Origin: Pseudomonadota bacterium
GTDB taxonomy: Bacteria > Myxococcota_A > Polyangia > Polyangiales > Polyangiaceae
DNA: 64,000 nucleotides
Assembly (NCBI GenBank): GCA_023423895.1
Contig: JAFAER010000254.1
Span: forward strand, 23,210 to 87,209
Reading direction: 5' to 3'
The position numbers and the translations under genes were made by a program. Under the pieces are notes generated by a model. The model was not told where the DNA came from. It worked only from the letters and a program-made list of their open reading frames with translations, and did no database searches. Positions 1 to 7,482 of the stretch are shown here, one piece after another (position 1 is the first letter of the stretch; each line of letters begins with the position of its first letter).

Positions 1-57
1 AGAACACCGGCAGGAAGGTGTTTACTTCGTTCGGGCGGGCGGGTAGCCCACGGAACG

Positions 58-1545
58 ATGCTTCGGTACTCCGCGATCGCGATCAGCGGAGCGCTCGTGA
101 TGACGCTCTCTTCCACGGCGGCCGCGCAGGTCGCGCTGGTCGAGCGCGTCCGCATCCAGGGAGGGTTCCTCACCGAGAAGCGGCCGGCGCCGCAGGAGCG
201 GCTCGACGACTGGCACATCGGCATCCTGCCGGAGATCGCGCTCGTCGCGACCACGGCCCGCTCCGAGGTCAGCGTCGGGTACGGCTTCGCCGGGACGCTC
301 CACACGACCTACCCGAATCAGATCGCGCACACGCTCTCGCTGAACGGGCGTTTCGAGCTTTCGCCGCGGACGACGCTGCTGACGAACGCGTTCCTGTCGA
401 AGACGACGATGACGAACCTCCTGCTCACGACGCCGACGACGCAGTCGCCCACGGCGCTGCTGCCGACCGGCACGAGCACGGACATCGTGAACTCGACGGT
501 CGGGCAGGCGCTCGCGCACGAGCTGACCGACCACGTCCGCGTCGAGCAGAACGCATCGGCCACGTTCTTTACTGCTCTCGAGCCCGCGCCACCGCTCGAC
601 TCGTTCGGCGGGCAGCTCGGCGGCAGCATCGAGCGCGTGTGGGAGCGCGATGCGATCGGCCCCGAGGCGACCGTCGGCTATTCGCTGATCCGTGCGGCCC
701 CGCCGTTCCGCGACCAGGACTTCATCCTCGTCAACGGCGGCCCGCACTGGCGGCGCGACTGGAGCCGGACGATCAGCACGAACGTGGCGGCAGGCGTGGC
801 CGGCCTGATCAGCCCGGATGGGTCGGCCGAGAACGTCGTCGCGCCGTTCGCGCGCGGCGCGTTCCTCTACACGATCGAGCCGGGGCTCGGCTGGAGCTTC
901 ACCGCGACGACCGGCGTGACGCCGAACCCGCTGACCGGACAGGCGATCCGTGCGCATCAGGGCGTCTTCAACGCGTTCGCGCCGATCTCGACCGAGGCTC
1001 AGCTCTACGCGGCCGCGACGATCGGTTACCTCCGCGGCTCGCTCGTGGATCTCGCGGGGACGTTCGATCAGAGCTTCCACTCGGCGAACACGGACGTCGA
1101 GCTCGTCTGGAGGCCGACCCCCATCGTCGAGGTGTTTGCGCGCTACACCTTCCTCGCGCAGATCATGGACGACACGTCGGCGGTCGGGCTGCCGTCGTTC
1201 CTTCGCGACTCGTTCCTCGTCGGCTTCGGCCTCTCGTCGCGACCGCCGGATCCCACTGCCGGCCGCGGCCGCGCGGGCATCGGCGACGGCGAGGGCTTCG
1301 GCCAGCGCGTCGACCAGGGAGACGCGCCCGGAGGCCGAGACGACGAAGCGCCCGACGCGCAGGAGCGTCGGGAGCGCCCGCCCGAAGGCGTCAGCGGGAC
1401 CCGCTGGATCTTCACGACGCCCGCGCGCCCAGCCGAGGACGAGGACGAGCCGCGGAATCAGCTCACGCCGCGTCCTGCCGTGCCGGCGCCGCAACAGCGT
1501 CCGAACGACCTTCGGCCACCGCAGAATCAGCCGCGTCGCCAGTAG
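58..1545 (+). CDS. Predicted outer-membrane beta-barrel protein of the EPS locus
   Basis: This 495-residue protein has a clear Sec signal peptide (about residues 1-24, ending TAAAQ). Residues about 30-390 consist of alternating polar/hydrophobic stretches with aromatic girdle residues, such as SEVSVGYGFAGTLHTTY and DSFLVGFGLSSRP, as expected for an outer-membrane barrel. The last ~100 residues are charged and proline-rich and probably disordered. No named family is recognised. It sits at the edge of an exopolysaccharide locus whose Wza-like protein is short. Some myxobacteria use separate barrel proteins (Wzp type) as the outer-membrane part of the exporter, so that role is possible here but is inference. 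The ATG at 58 is chosen because it starts the signal peptide directly. Confidence 0.7.
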   Translation: MLRYSAIAISGALVMTLSSTAAAQVALVERVRIQGGFLTEKRPAPQERLDDWHIGILPEIALVATTARSEVSVGYGFAGTLHTTYPNQIAHTLSLNGRFELSPRTTLLTNAFLSKTTMTNLLLTTPTTQSPTALLPTGTSTDIVNSTVGQALAHELTDHVRVEQNASATFFTALEPAPPLDSFGGQLGGSIERVWERDAIGPEATVGYSLIRAAPPFRDQDFILVNGGPHWRRDWSRTISTNVAAGVAGLISPDGSAENVVAPFARGAFLYTIEPGLGWSFTATTGVTPNPLTGQAIRAHQGVFNAFAPISTEAQLYAAATIGYLRGSLVDLAGTFDQSFHSANTDVELVWRPTPIVEVFARYTFLAQIMDDTSAVGLPSFLRDSFLVGFGLSSRPPDPTAGRGRAGIGDGEGFGQRVDQGDAPGGRDDEAPDAQERRERPPEGVSGTRWIFTTPARPAEDEDEPRNQLTPRPAVPAPQQRPNDLRPPQNQPRRQ

Positions 1546-1559
1546 CGTCAGCCTGACGC
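1545..1559. terminator. Hairpin after the barrel gene
   Basis: A perfect 6-bp stem (GCGTCA / TGACGC) with a GCC loop begins at the last base of the TAG stop. It lies between convergent genes, so it may stop transcription from either side. There is no U tract. Confidence 0.45.
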
Positions 1560-1602
1560 GAGCTCCGGCCGCGAGTGCGGAGCGGCGAGTGGCGAGGAAC
1601 GA

Positions 1603-1908
1603 TCAGGTGAGGCCGAAGACGCCGTCGAGCTTGAGGAGCTTGAACACGGCGAGCGGCTGCTCGCGCGCACCGGTCACGACGACGTTTCCGCCGTTGGCCT
1701 TGACGCGCTTGAAGAGCGAGACGATCGCGCCGACGCCGGAGCTGTCGATGAGGTTGAGCTTCTCGAGATCGACCATCACACGCTGCGGACGAGCCGCGAC
1801 GATCTCGTCGATCACAGGCCGGAGATCGCGCACCGTCAGTGCATCCAGTGAACCGTCGATCAACAGGCGCGTCGCGCCAGCTTCATCGGTGCGGATGAAG
1901 TTCATCAC
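1603..1908 (-). CDS. STAS-domain anti-sigma factor antagonist
   Basis: This 101-residue, single-domain STAS protein is of the SpoIIAA/RsbV type. The signature LNLIDSSGVGAIVSLFK (about residues 51-67) holds the Ser56/Ser57 pair, one of which is the usual phosphorylation site of the family. In known systems the unphosphorylated form binds the HATPase anti-sigma factor and frees the sigma factor. The start overlaps the end of the upstream HATPase gene by 26 bases, so the two are one transcription unit and probably translationally coupled. The PP2C-type phosphatase at 3441-5168 is the natural candidate to dephosphorylate it. Which sigma factor or other target is controlled cannot be read here. 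Confidence 0.9.
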   Translation of the reverse strand: MMNFIRTDEAGATRLLIDGSLDALTVRDLRPVIDEIVAARPQRVMVDLEKLNLIDSSGVGAIVSLFKRVKANGGNVVVTGAREQPLAVFKLLKLDGVFGLT

Positions 1909-2377
1909 GGGTCTCAGCCTCGTTGGTTGACGCTGCCGGGGTCGTTAGCTTCCGGAGCGAAAGGACATTGGGTGAACCCCGCCGATACACGACTTCGTCG
2001 ATCAACGCATGGATCATGAACACGCCCATGCCCCCCTCCGGCATGCTCGTCAGGTCCGGTGGATCGAGCGCCTCGAAATCGAAAGCTCGCCCGGTGTCGC
2101 TGAGTCGCAACGTCATCGAATCTTCCCCGAGCTCTGCCTCGACCTCCAGGATGCCGTCGGTGCGGTCCCGGTAGCCGTGAATGACGATGTTGTTGAAGGC
2201 CTCGCCGAAGGCCGTGATCATCTCGTGGTGGAACTCGCGGTCCGCCGTGAGGACGTGCCGGATCAACGTCGACACCAGATCGATTGCCAGCGGCCGATTC
2301 TGGAGTAGCGCGGGCAGACGGAAGCAGACCACCTTCGGGGCGTCGGTCGGGGTCGCCTGTGTCGCTGCCTTCGTCAT
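1883..2377 (-). CDS. Anti-sigma regulatory factor, HATPase_c (RsbW/SpoIIAB-like)
   Basis: This 164-residue protein is a GHKL-type ATPase and Ser/Thr kinase of the RsbW class. Visible motifs are the N box GEAFNNIVIHGY (about 58-69, with Glu59 and Asn62/63), the G1 box DTGRAFDF (about 94-101) and the G2 box GGMGVFMI (about 115-122). It would phosphorylate the STAS protein encoded directly downstream and bind a partner such as a sigma factor. The C-terminal ~20 residues are polar and overlap the STAS start region. No sigma factor gene is adjacent, so the final target may be elsewhere or may not be a sigma factor. The stretch upstream of its start carries a degenerate 9-base tandem repeat. Confidence 0.88.
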   Translation of the reverse strand: MTKAATQATPTDAPKVVCFRLPALLQNRPLAIDLVSTLIRHVLTADREFHHEMITAFGEAFNNIVIHGYRDRTDGILEVEAELGEDSMTLRLSDTGRAFDFEALDPPDLTSMPEGGMGVFMIHALIDEVVYRRGSPNVLSLRKLTTPAASTNEAETRDELHPHR

Positions 2378-2443
2378 CGAGACCGCGCAGAAAGGCTACA
2401 AGCACCGACGCTTCTCTCAAACAAGAATCCGGCATGCCCGCGA

Positions 2444-2506
2444 GCTTGCGTGGCTTGCGTGGCTTGCGTGGTTGCCGGCCTGGCTTGCCTGGGTTGCCTG
2501 GGTTGG
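2444..2506. repeat. Degenerate 9-base tandem repeat upstream of the anti-sigma gene
   Basis: GCTTGCGTG occurs three times in a row from 2444 to 2470. Variants follow (GCTTGCCTG, GGTTGCCTG, GGTTGGCGT) after a 12-base interruption. It lies 66 bases upstream of the minus-strand start at 2377, within the gap to the sugar transferase. It could be slippage-generated DNA or a row of binding sites. Confidence 0.7.
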
Positions 2507-2585
2507 CGTCCTTGGGGGACGATCGAGCTGCCGCGCTGCGGCAGGCGCGCAGGTGCGCAGGGGGATAGGGCGCTGCGTCGCGACG

Positions 2586-3317
2586 TCAGGTCCCCTTCGA
2601 CCTCAACATGACGAGCGGGGTCTGCACGATGATCTTCAGCTCCGTCTTCAGGTACGACCAGAAGTCCTCGAGGGCCGCCGCGTAGGCGAGGTCGAACATG
2701 AGCTTGATCCTCATGTCGTCGGCGAGGGCACCCTCGGCTTCCGGGATGTCGAACGGATTGGTCAGGGTGTCCATGAGCTTGGCCACCTCACTGTCCGGGT
2801 CAGGGGCGCCCGTGTAGCTCAGCGAGATCTGCGCGAGCCCCGTCAGCCCTGGCTTGATGCCTCGCGTGCGCTCCTCGAAAAACGGAATGGCCATCGCGAG
2901 GTTGATGAGGATCTCGGGGCGCTCGGGGCGGGGCCCGACGAGGGACATGTCCCCTTTTAGGACATTCCAGAACTGAGGCAGCTCGTCGAGCCGCGTCGCG
3001 CGGAGGAATTTGCCGACCTTCGTGACGCGCGGGTCGCCCTTCTTGGCGATGACCGCGCCGGTGCCCTTCTCGGCGTCGGCGCGCATCGTCCGGAACTTCA
3101 CCATGTGGAACGGCTCCCAGCGCGGGAGCTGTCCGGGCTCCTCGATGAGCCGTCCTGCACGGCGCTGGACGAAGAAGACCGGGCCAGGTGAATCGAGCTT
3201 CACAGCCGCGGCGATCGGAATGTAAAGGGGCAGAGTCAGGGTGATGCCCGCGACCGAACCCAGGATGTCGATCGCGCGCTTCACGACCGCTACGTGGGGG
3301 CGCACGGCCGGCAGCAT
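2586..3317 (-). CDS. Initiating sugar-phosphate transferase (bacterial sugar transferase family)
   Basis: This 243-residue phosphoglycosyl transferase is of the small monotopic type. It transfers a sugar phosphate from a UDP-sugar to undecaprenyl phosphate, the first step of EPS repeat assembly at the inner face of the cytoplasmic membrane. Near the N-terminus a hydrophobic re-entrant helix is followed by DSPGPVFFVQRRAGR and FHMVKFRTMR. The catalytic and binding core is RATRLDELPQFWNVLKGDMS, then LVGPRPERP and KPGLTGLAQI. The large N-terminal membrane domain of WbaP/WcaJ proteins is absent. The ATG at 3317 is chosen over one at 3389 because the extra 24 residues look non-conserved. It is divergent from the phosphatase gene at 3441. 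Confidence 0.9.
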   Translation of the reverse strand: MLPAVRPHVAVVKRAIDILGSVAGITLTLPLYIPIAAAVKLDSPGPVFFVQRRAGRLIEEPGQLPRWEPFHMVKFRTMRADAEKGTGAVIAKKGDPRVTKVGKFLRATRLDELPQFWNVLKGDMSLVGPRPERPEILINLAMAIPFFEERTRGIKPGLTGLAQISLSYTGAPDPDSEVAKLMDTLTNPFDIPEAEGALADDMRIKLMFDLAYAAALEDFWSYLKTELKIIVQTPLVMLRSKGT

Positions 3318-3440
3318 AGCGCTGTCAGCCGTTTGGAGGGTGGCTCTTCGGTGCGGGGCGGCGTTGACTTGGGGGCGGATCCAAACCAACCTTTGAGCCT
3401 CGGGCCGCCTCGTGCCCGATTCGTCCCGGATTCAGCGAAA

Positions 3441-5168
3441 ATGGACAGCCAAAACGGCCAAAGACGCACGCTCTGGCTCATTGGCTTGGAGGGCAAGGCG
3501 CGCAAGGTTCGCCTTCCCATCAACACGCCGCTCCTCGTGGGGCGTGGTGCGTCCAATCACATCGTCCTCGACGACCCTCGCATCTCCCGCCAGCACGCGC
3601 GGCTGACGCCGGAACGGGACGGCACGTACCTCTACGACCTGAACTCCGGCAACGGCACGCTGGTGAACGGCATCGTCGTCACCAAGCACAAGCTCCAGCC
3701 GAACGACGTCGTTCGCTTCGGTCGCTACGCGTTCCGCGTCGAGCTCGGGCCGGAGGGCGACCATCTCGGCCACGAGCACCTCGAGACCCCGACGCTCATC
3801 GCCACGGAGAGCGTCGCCCGGATGATGGTTGCGCGCGAGTCGAGCGTCGCCGAACGTCCGCTCGTCGATCTCACGCAGCTCGAGGACGCGTACCAGAAGC
3901 TCGGCACGCTGTACTCCTTCATGCAGGGGATCAGCACGACGATCGATCGCAGCGAGCTCCTCCGGCTCATCGGATCGAAGATCCGCGAGATCTATCCGAA
4001 CGCCCGGGTCGTCGCGATCTTCCTCCGCGACCGGAGCAGCGGCAGCTTCCACCTCGCGCATTTTTCCGGCGCGGGGATCACGTCCGACGAGCCTTCGATC
4101 CCGCCGGATGTCCAGCAGGCCATCCTCGCGTCGGCGCGGCCGGTGCTCGCGGCGAACATCGCCGAGTCCACCCGCACGCCTGGCGGCGGGAAGATGTTCG
4201 CGCCGATGATCGACCGCGGCGAGGTGCTCGGGATCATCCATGTCGGCGCGGACGAGAACCGCTCGCTCTTCACGGCGGCCGACCTCGACCTCCTCAATGG
4301 CATGGCCGCAGCCTCGGCGCTGATGCTGCAGAACACACGCATGTACGAGGAGTCGCTCCAGCGCGATCGCCTCAAGTACGACCTCGAGCTCGCGGCGAAA
4401 ATCCAGAAGAGCTTTCTCCCGCGTGAGGTCGTCTCGGTGGAAGGACTCGAGCTCCTCGCCGAGTACCGCGCTGCGTACACGGTCGGTGGCGACTTCTACG
4501 ACGTCTTCTGGGTGAGCGAAGACAGGCTCGCCGTGTTCATCGGCGACATCTCGGGCAAGGGCGTCGCCGCGGCGCTCCTCATGGCGCGCATCTCGAGCGA
4601 GCTTCGCGTCGCGGCGCTCGCCCACGTCGAGCCGACGGCGGTGCTCACCTCGATGAACGAGGCCATCCTCGCGAGCGGCCAGCCGGAGCTGTTCTTCACC
4701 GCGATCTATCTGACATTCGACGTGAAGACGGGGGAGGTGATCCTCGCCAACGCCGGACACCCGTCTCCGTACCGCTTTTTCAGCAGCGGCGGCGTCGAGG
4801 CGATCACCGATGGTGCGTCGAGCGCGATCGGCATCCTCGACGACCCGGGCTTCGAGTCGACGACGTTCACGCTCGGGCATGGCGACTCGCTCGTCCTCTA
4901 CACGGACGGCGTCATCGAGGCGTCCGACGCACGCGGCGAGCTGTACGGAACGCAGCGGCTCGAGGCCTGCCTCCACGGCACGCGGAGCGCGCGGCCGAAC
5001 GAGATCGCGGAGCGGATCCTGCGGAGCGTCGAAGAGTACGCGACGGATGCCGACGCCGCGGACGACCTGACGCTCTTCATCGCTCACCGCACCGTGGGCC
5101 GGTCGGTGTCGCTCCAGCCTCGTCGCCGGAGCGGGACCATGACCGCGCCGATCATCCCTCGGAACTGA
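3441..5168 (+). CDS. FHA-GAF-PP2C (SpoIIE/RsbU-type) Ser/Thr phosphatase
   Basis: This 575-residue cytoplasmic signalling protein starts with an FHA domain (about 10-100: GRGASNHIVL, SRQHARL, LNSGNGTLVNG), which binds phosphothreonine. A GAF-like sensor domain spans about 150-310. A short coiled coil (LQRDRLKYDLELAAKIQKSF) leads to a PP2C_SIGMA domain at about 330-555 with GGDFYDV, GDISGKGVAAALLM, NAGHPSPY, LVLYTDGVIEA and DDLTLFIAH. Enzymes of this type dephosphorylate STAS antagonists in partner-switching systems, and such a pair lies 1 kb away (1603-2377). The FHA domain could link it to the Ser/Thr kinases of this genome. An in-frame ATG at 3294 would add 49 residues overlapping the divergent gene, so 3441 is preferred. 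Confidence 0.92.
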   Translation: MDSQNGQRRTLWLIGLEGKARKVRLPINTPLLVGRGASNHIVLDDPRISRQHARLTPERDGTYLYDLNSGNGTLVNGIVVTKHKLQPNDVVRFGRYAFRVELGPEGDHLGHEHLETPTLIATESVARMMVARESSVAERPLVDLTQLEDAYQKLGTLYSFMQGISTTIDRSELLRLIGSKIREIYPNARVVAIFLRDRSSGSFHLAHFSGAGITSDEPSIPPDVQQAILASARPVLAANIAESTRTPGGGKMFAPMIDRGEVLGIIHVGADENRSLFTAADLDLLNGMAAASALMLQNTRMYEESLQRDRLKYDLELAAKIQKSFLPREVVSVEGLELLAEYRAAYTVGGDFYDVFWVSEDRLAVFIGDISGKGVAAALLMARISSELRVAALAHVEPTAVLTSMNEAILASGQPELFFTAIYLTFDVKTGEVILANAGHPSPYRFFSSGGVEAITDGASSAIGILDDPGFESTTFTLGHGDSLVLYTDGVIEASDARGELYGTQRLEACLHGTRSARPNEIAERILRSVEEYATDADAADDLTLFIAHRTVGRSVSLQPRRRSGTMTAPIIPRN

Positions 5169-5188
5169 CGCCGCGGGCCGGCGGCGTC
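5167..5188. terminator. Bidirectional hairpin formed by two convergent stop codons
   Basis: An 8-bp stem (GACGCCGC at 5167-5174 pairing with GCGGCGTC at 5181-5188) with a 6-base loop fills the gap between convergent genes and includes bases of both TGA stops. It is strongly G+C and lacks a U tract. Confidence 0.55.
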
Positions 5189-5795
5189 ACGGGACGACGA
5201 TGACGTCTCCGCGCAGGACGACGATGTTCTCGTTCGCGTGATCGCTCGACGTCGCACGGCGGAGGTCGATCGGGATCTTCCGCGGGGGATTCCCTCGGAC
5301 GATGGTGATCTCGTTCCCCGCAAAGCGCGTCGGCCCGCCCGCGATCGCCACGGCCTCGACGGCGGTGACGTACGTGCGCGAGGTGTAATAACCGGCGTGC
5401 TCGACGGCGCCCATCACGGTGAAGTGGTAGCTGTTGACGGCGCTGACACCGACGGACACGGCGAGCTCTTCCTCGCGGAGGTAGTCGGACAGTCGCTTGG
5501 CGATGTCCTTCTGGAGCTGCGACGGCGTCCGGCCCGCGGCCTTCACGTCACCGATGAGCGGGAGCGTGATGATCCCGTCCGGCCGGACAGTCACCTCGGC
5601 GGACATGTCCCGGTTCTTCCAGACGACGACCTGGAGCTGATCGAGCGGGCCGACCTGGAACTCCTGGCCGCGCGGATCGGGCTCCTTGGCGTAGTCGTAC
5701 TTCGGCCCGGAGGACGCGCATCCGGTGAGGACGGCCGAAGAGCCGGCCGTGGTGGCGAGGACACCGACCGCGAGGAGAAGAGACGCGAGACGCAT
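5187..5795 (-). CDS. Short Wza-like polysaccharide export lipoprotein (OPX)
   Basis: This 202-residue lipoprotein has the lipobox LTGC (Cys26). It carries a polysaccharide export domain (VGPLDQLQVVVWKNRDMSAE, VRPDGIITLPLIGDV) followed by one SLBB-type segment (VMGAVEHAGYYTSR, AEAVAIAGG). It would form the periplasmic ring that passes polymer from the Wzz-like protein to the outer membrane. It ends at LRGDVIVVP, so it is far shorter than E. coli Wza (about 380 residues) and lacks the C-terminal amphipathic helix that spans the outer membrane. A separate outer-membrane pore is therefore likely. The start at 5795 begins the lipoprotein signal; an ATG at 5816 is possible. Confidence 0.88.
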   Translation of the reverse strand: MRLASLLLAVGVLATTAGSSAVLTGCASSGPKYDYAKEPDPRGQEFQVGPLDQLQVVVWKNRDMSAEVTVRPDGIITLPLIGDVKAAGRTPSQLQKDIAKRLSDYLREEELAVSVGVSAVNSYHFTVMGAVEHAGYYTSRTYVTAVEAVAIAGGPTRFAGNEITIVRGNPPRKIPIDLRRATSSDHANENIVVLRGDVIVVP

Positions 5796-6031
5796 GGCGA
5801 GCAGCGACCATAGCATCCGACGGCGCTCCGCCCCATACCCGGGCCGCTCGGCATCGGGGCAGGCGGGGATCGGAGGCAGCTCCACGGGATGGCATGGTGC
5901 ACGGAGCGGCCGCATGGATTCGACCGACCGCATGCGCTCCGGTCCTGGTACTGCCCAAAATAAGCCGCGCATCCGGATGACACGCGAGAGCCTTGCGACC
6001 AGATGGTGGGGGGTTAGTCTCCTGGATCGCC

Positions 6032-7441
6032 ATGCCCGCTCCTTCGGTCATTCTCATCGAGTTCAACGAGCTGTCCCCCCCGCTGATGCAGCGGTTCATG
6101 GCTCGCGGCGTCCTGCCGAACTTTCGTCGCTTCCACGACGAGGCGAACGTCTACGTCACCGAGGCCAAGGAGCGCGCGCCCTATCTCGAGCCGTGGATCC
6201 AGTGGATCACCGTCCACAACGGGATCAACTACGAGGACCATCAACAGCTCAATCTGGACGAGGGCCACAACGTCGCGCAGCCGGCCCTCTGGGACATCCT
6301 CTCGGACGCCGGCCTGAGAACGTGGGTCTGCGGGAGCATGAACCCGCGCGTCTCGCCCGGGTACAAGGGCGCGATCCTCCCCGATCCGTGGTCGACGCAC
6401 GTGGCGCCGCAGCCTTCCGAGCTCCGGCCCTTCTTCGAGTTCATTCAGCGGAACGTGCAGGAGCACACGCGCGATCGCGTCCCGCTCGGGGCAACGGACT
6501 ACGCGCGCTTCGTGCAATTCATGGCGACGCACGGCCTGTCACGAAAGACGGCACTCGCGATCGGCAAACAGCTCGCGAGCGAGAAGCGCACGAAGGGAAA
6601 GACGCGCTGGCAGCGCGCGACCATTCTCGATCGCCTCCAGCTCGATGTGTTCCGGCACTACTGGCAGAAGGACCGCCCGCATTTTGCGACCTACTTCTCG
6701 AACAGCACGGCGCACTTCCAGCACATGCATTGGCGGAACATGGAGCCGCACCTGTTCAAGGTCGCGCCCACCGCCGCGGAGCAGGCGCAATACAAGGACG
6801 CGATCGAGCACGGCTACCGCTCGATGGACGCGCTGATCGGGGAGTTCCTCCAGCTCGCCGGGAGAGACACGACGCTCGTCTTCCTGACGGCGCTCTCGCA
6901 GCAGCCGTACCTCCTCTACGAGGACCAGGGCGGCAAGGTGGCGTACCGGCCGAAGGACTTCCAGAAGCTCATCCGCTGGGCGGGCGTCGAAGGCGACTTC
7001 AGCGTCGCGCCCGTCATGACCCACTACTTCCACGTGACGTTCGCGGACGAAAAGACCGCGAGCGCCGCTGCCGAGAAGCTGCGCGGGCTGACCGTCGACG
7101 GCACGCAGGTGCTGAACGTCGAGCCGAAGGGGGCCGACCTGTTCTGCGGCTGCAAGATCTACAACACGCTCGAGCCTTCGGTCCGCATGGAGAGCACGGT
7201 CACCAAGGCGACGACGGGGTTCTTCGACCAGTTCTACCGGATCGAGGGCATCAAGAGCGGAATGCACCACCCCGACGGCATCCTCTGGGTGCGTACACCG
7301 GACCTTCGCCACAAGGTCCACTCGGACAAGGTCCCGCTCGATCGCGTCGCCCCGATGATCCTCGACATGTTCTCGATCGAGGCGCCGGCGACGATGCGCG
7401 CCAGGCCGCTCGACGGCTTCACTGCGCTTGCGGCGTCCTGA
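6032..7441 (+). CDS. Alkaline-phosphatase-superfamily-like protein of the EPS locus
   Basis: This 469-residue protein resembles the type I phosphodiesterase/nucleotide pyrophosphatase fold (start IEFNELSPPLMQRFM, then WIQWITVHNG, YFSNSTAHFQHMHW, GYRSMDALIGEFL, late HHPDGILWVR). The place where family members usually have a metal-binding Asp-His pair reads LTALSQQPY, so metal binding may be altered. There is no signal peptide. It lies first in a plus-strand run with the Wzz-like and glycosyltransferase genes (gaps of 41 and 63 bases). A role in modifying a phospho-sugar or lipid-linked intermediate is inference. The ATG at 6032 is chosen because the conserved strand begins there; an upstream ATG at 5993 adds 13 unlikely residues. 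Confidence 0.65.
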   Translation: MPAPSVILIEFNELSPPLMQRFMARGVLPNFRRFHDEANVYVTEAKERAPYLEPWIQWITVHNGINYEDHQQLNLDEGHNVAQPALWDILSDAGLRTWVCGSMNPRVSPGYKGAILPDPWSTHVAPQPSELRPFFEFIQRNVQEHTRDRVPLGATDYARFVQFMATHGLSRKTALAIGKQLASEKRTKGKTRWQRATILDRLQLDVFRHYWQKDRPHFATYFSNSTAHFQHMHWRNMEPHLFKVAPTAAEQAQYKDAIEHGYRSMDALIGEFLQLAGRDTTLVFLTALSQQPYLLYEDQGGKVAYRPKDFQKLIRWAGVEGDFSVAPVMTHYFHVTFADEKTASAAAEKLRGLTVDGTQVLNVEPKGADLFCGCKIYNTLEPSVRMESTVTKATTGFFDQFYRIEGIKSGMHHPDGILWVRTPDLRHKVHSDKVPLDRVAPMILDMFSIEAPATMRARPLDGFTALAAS

Positions 7442-7482
7442 CGGATGGGCAAGGACTCGCGTGATATGCTCGGCCCGGTAGC

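Noticed and set aside
1..57. Bases before the first gene
   Set aside because: Too short to show a gene or promoter; the end of an earlier gene cannot be identified.
3294..3440. Earlier ATG for the FHA-GAF-PP2C gene
   Set aside because: It would overlap the start of the divergent sugar transferase and add residues without a domain.
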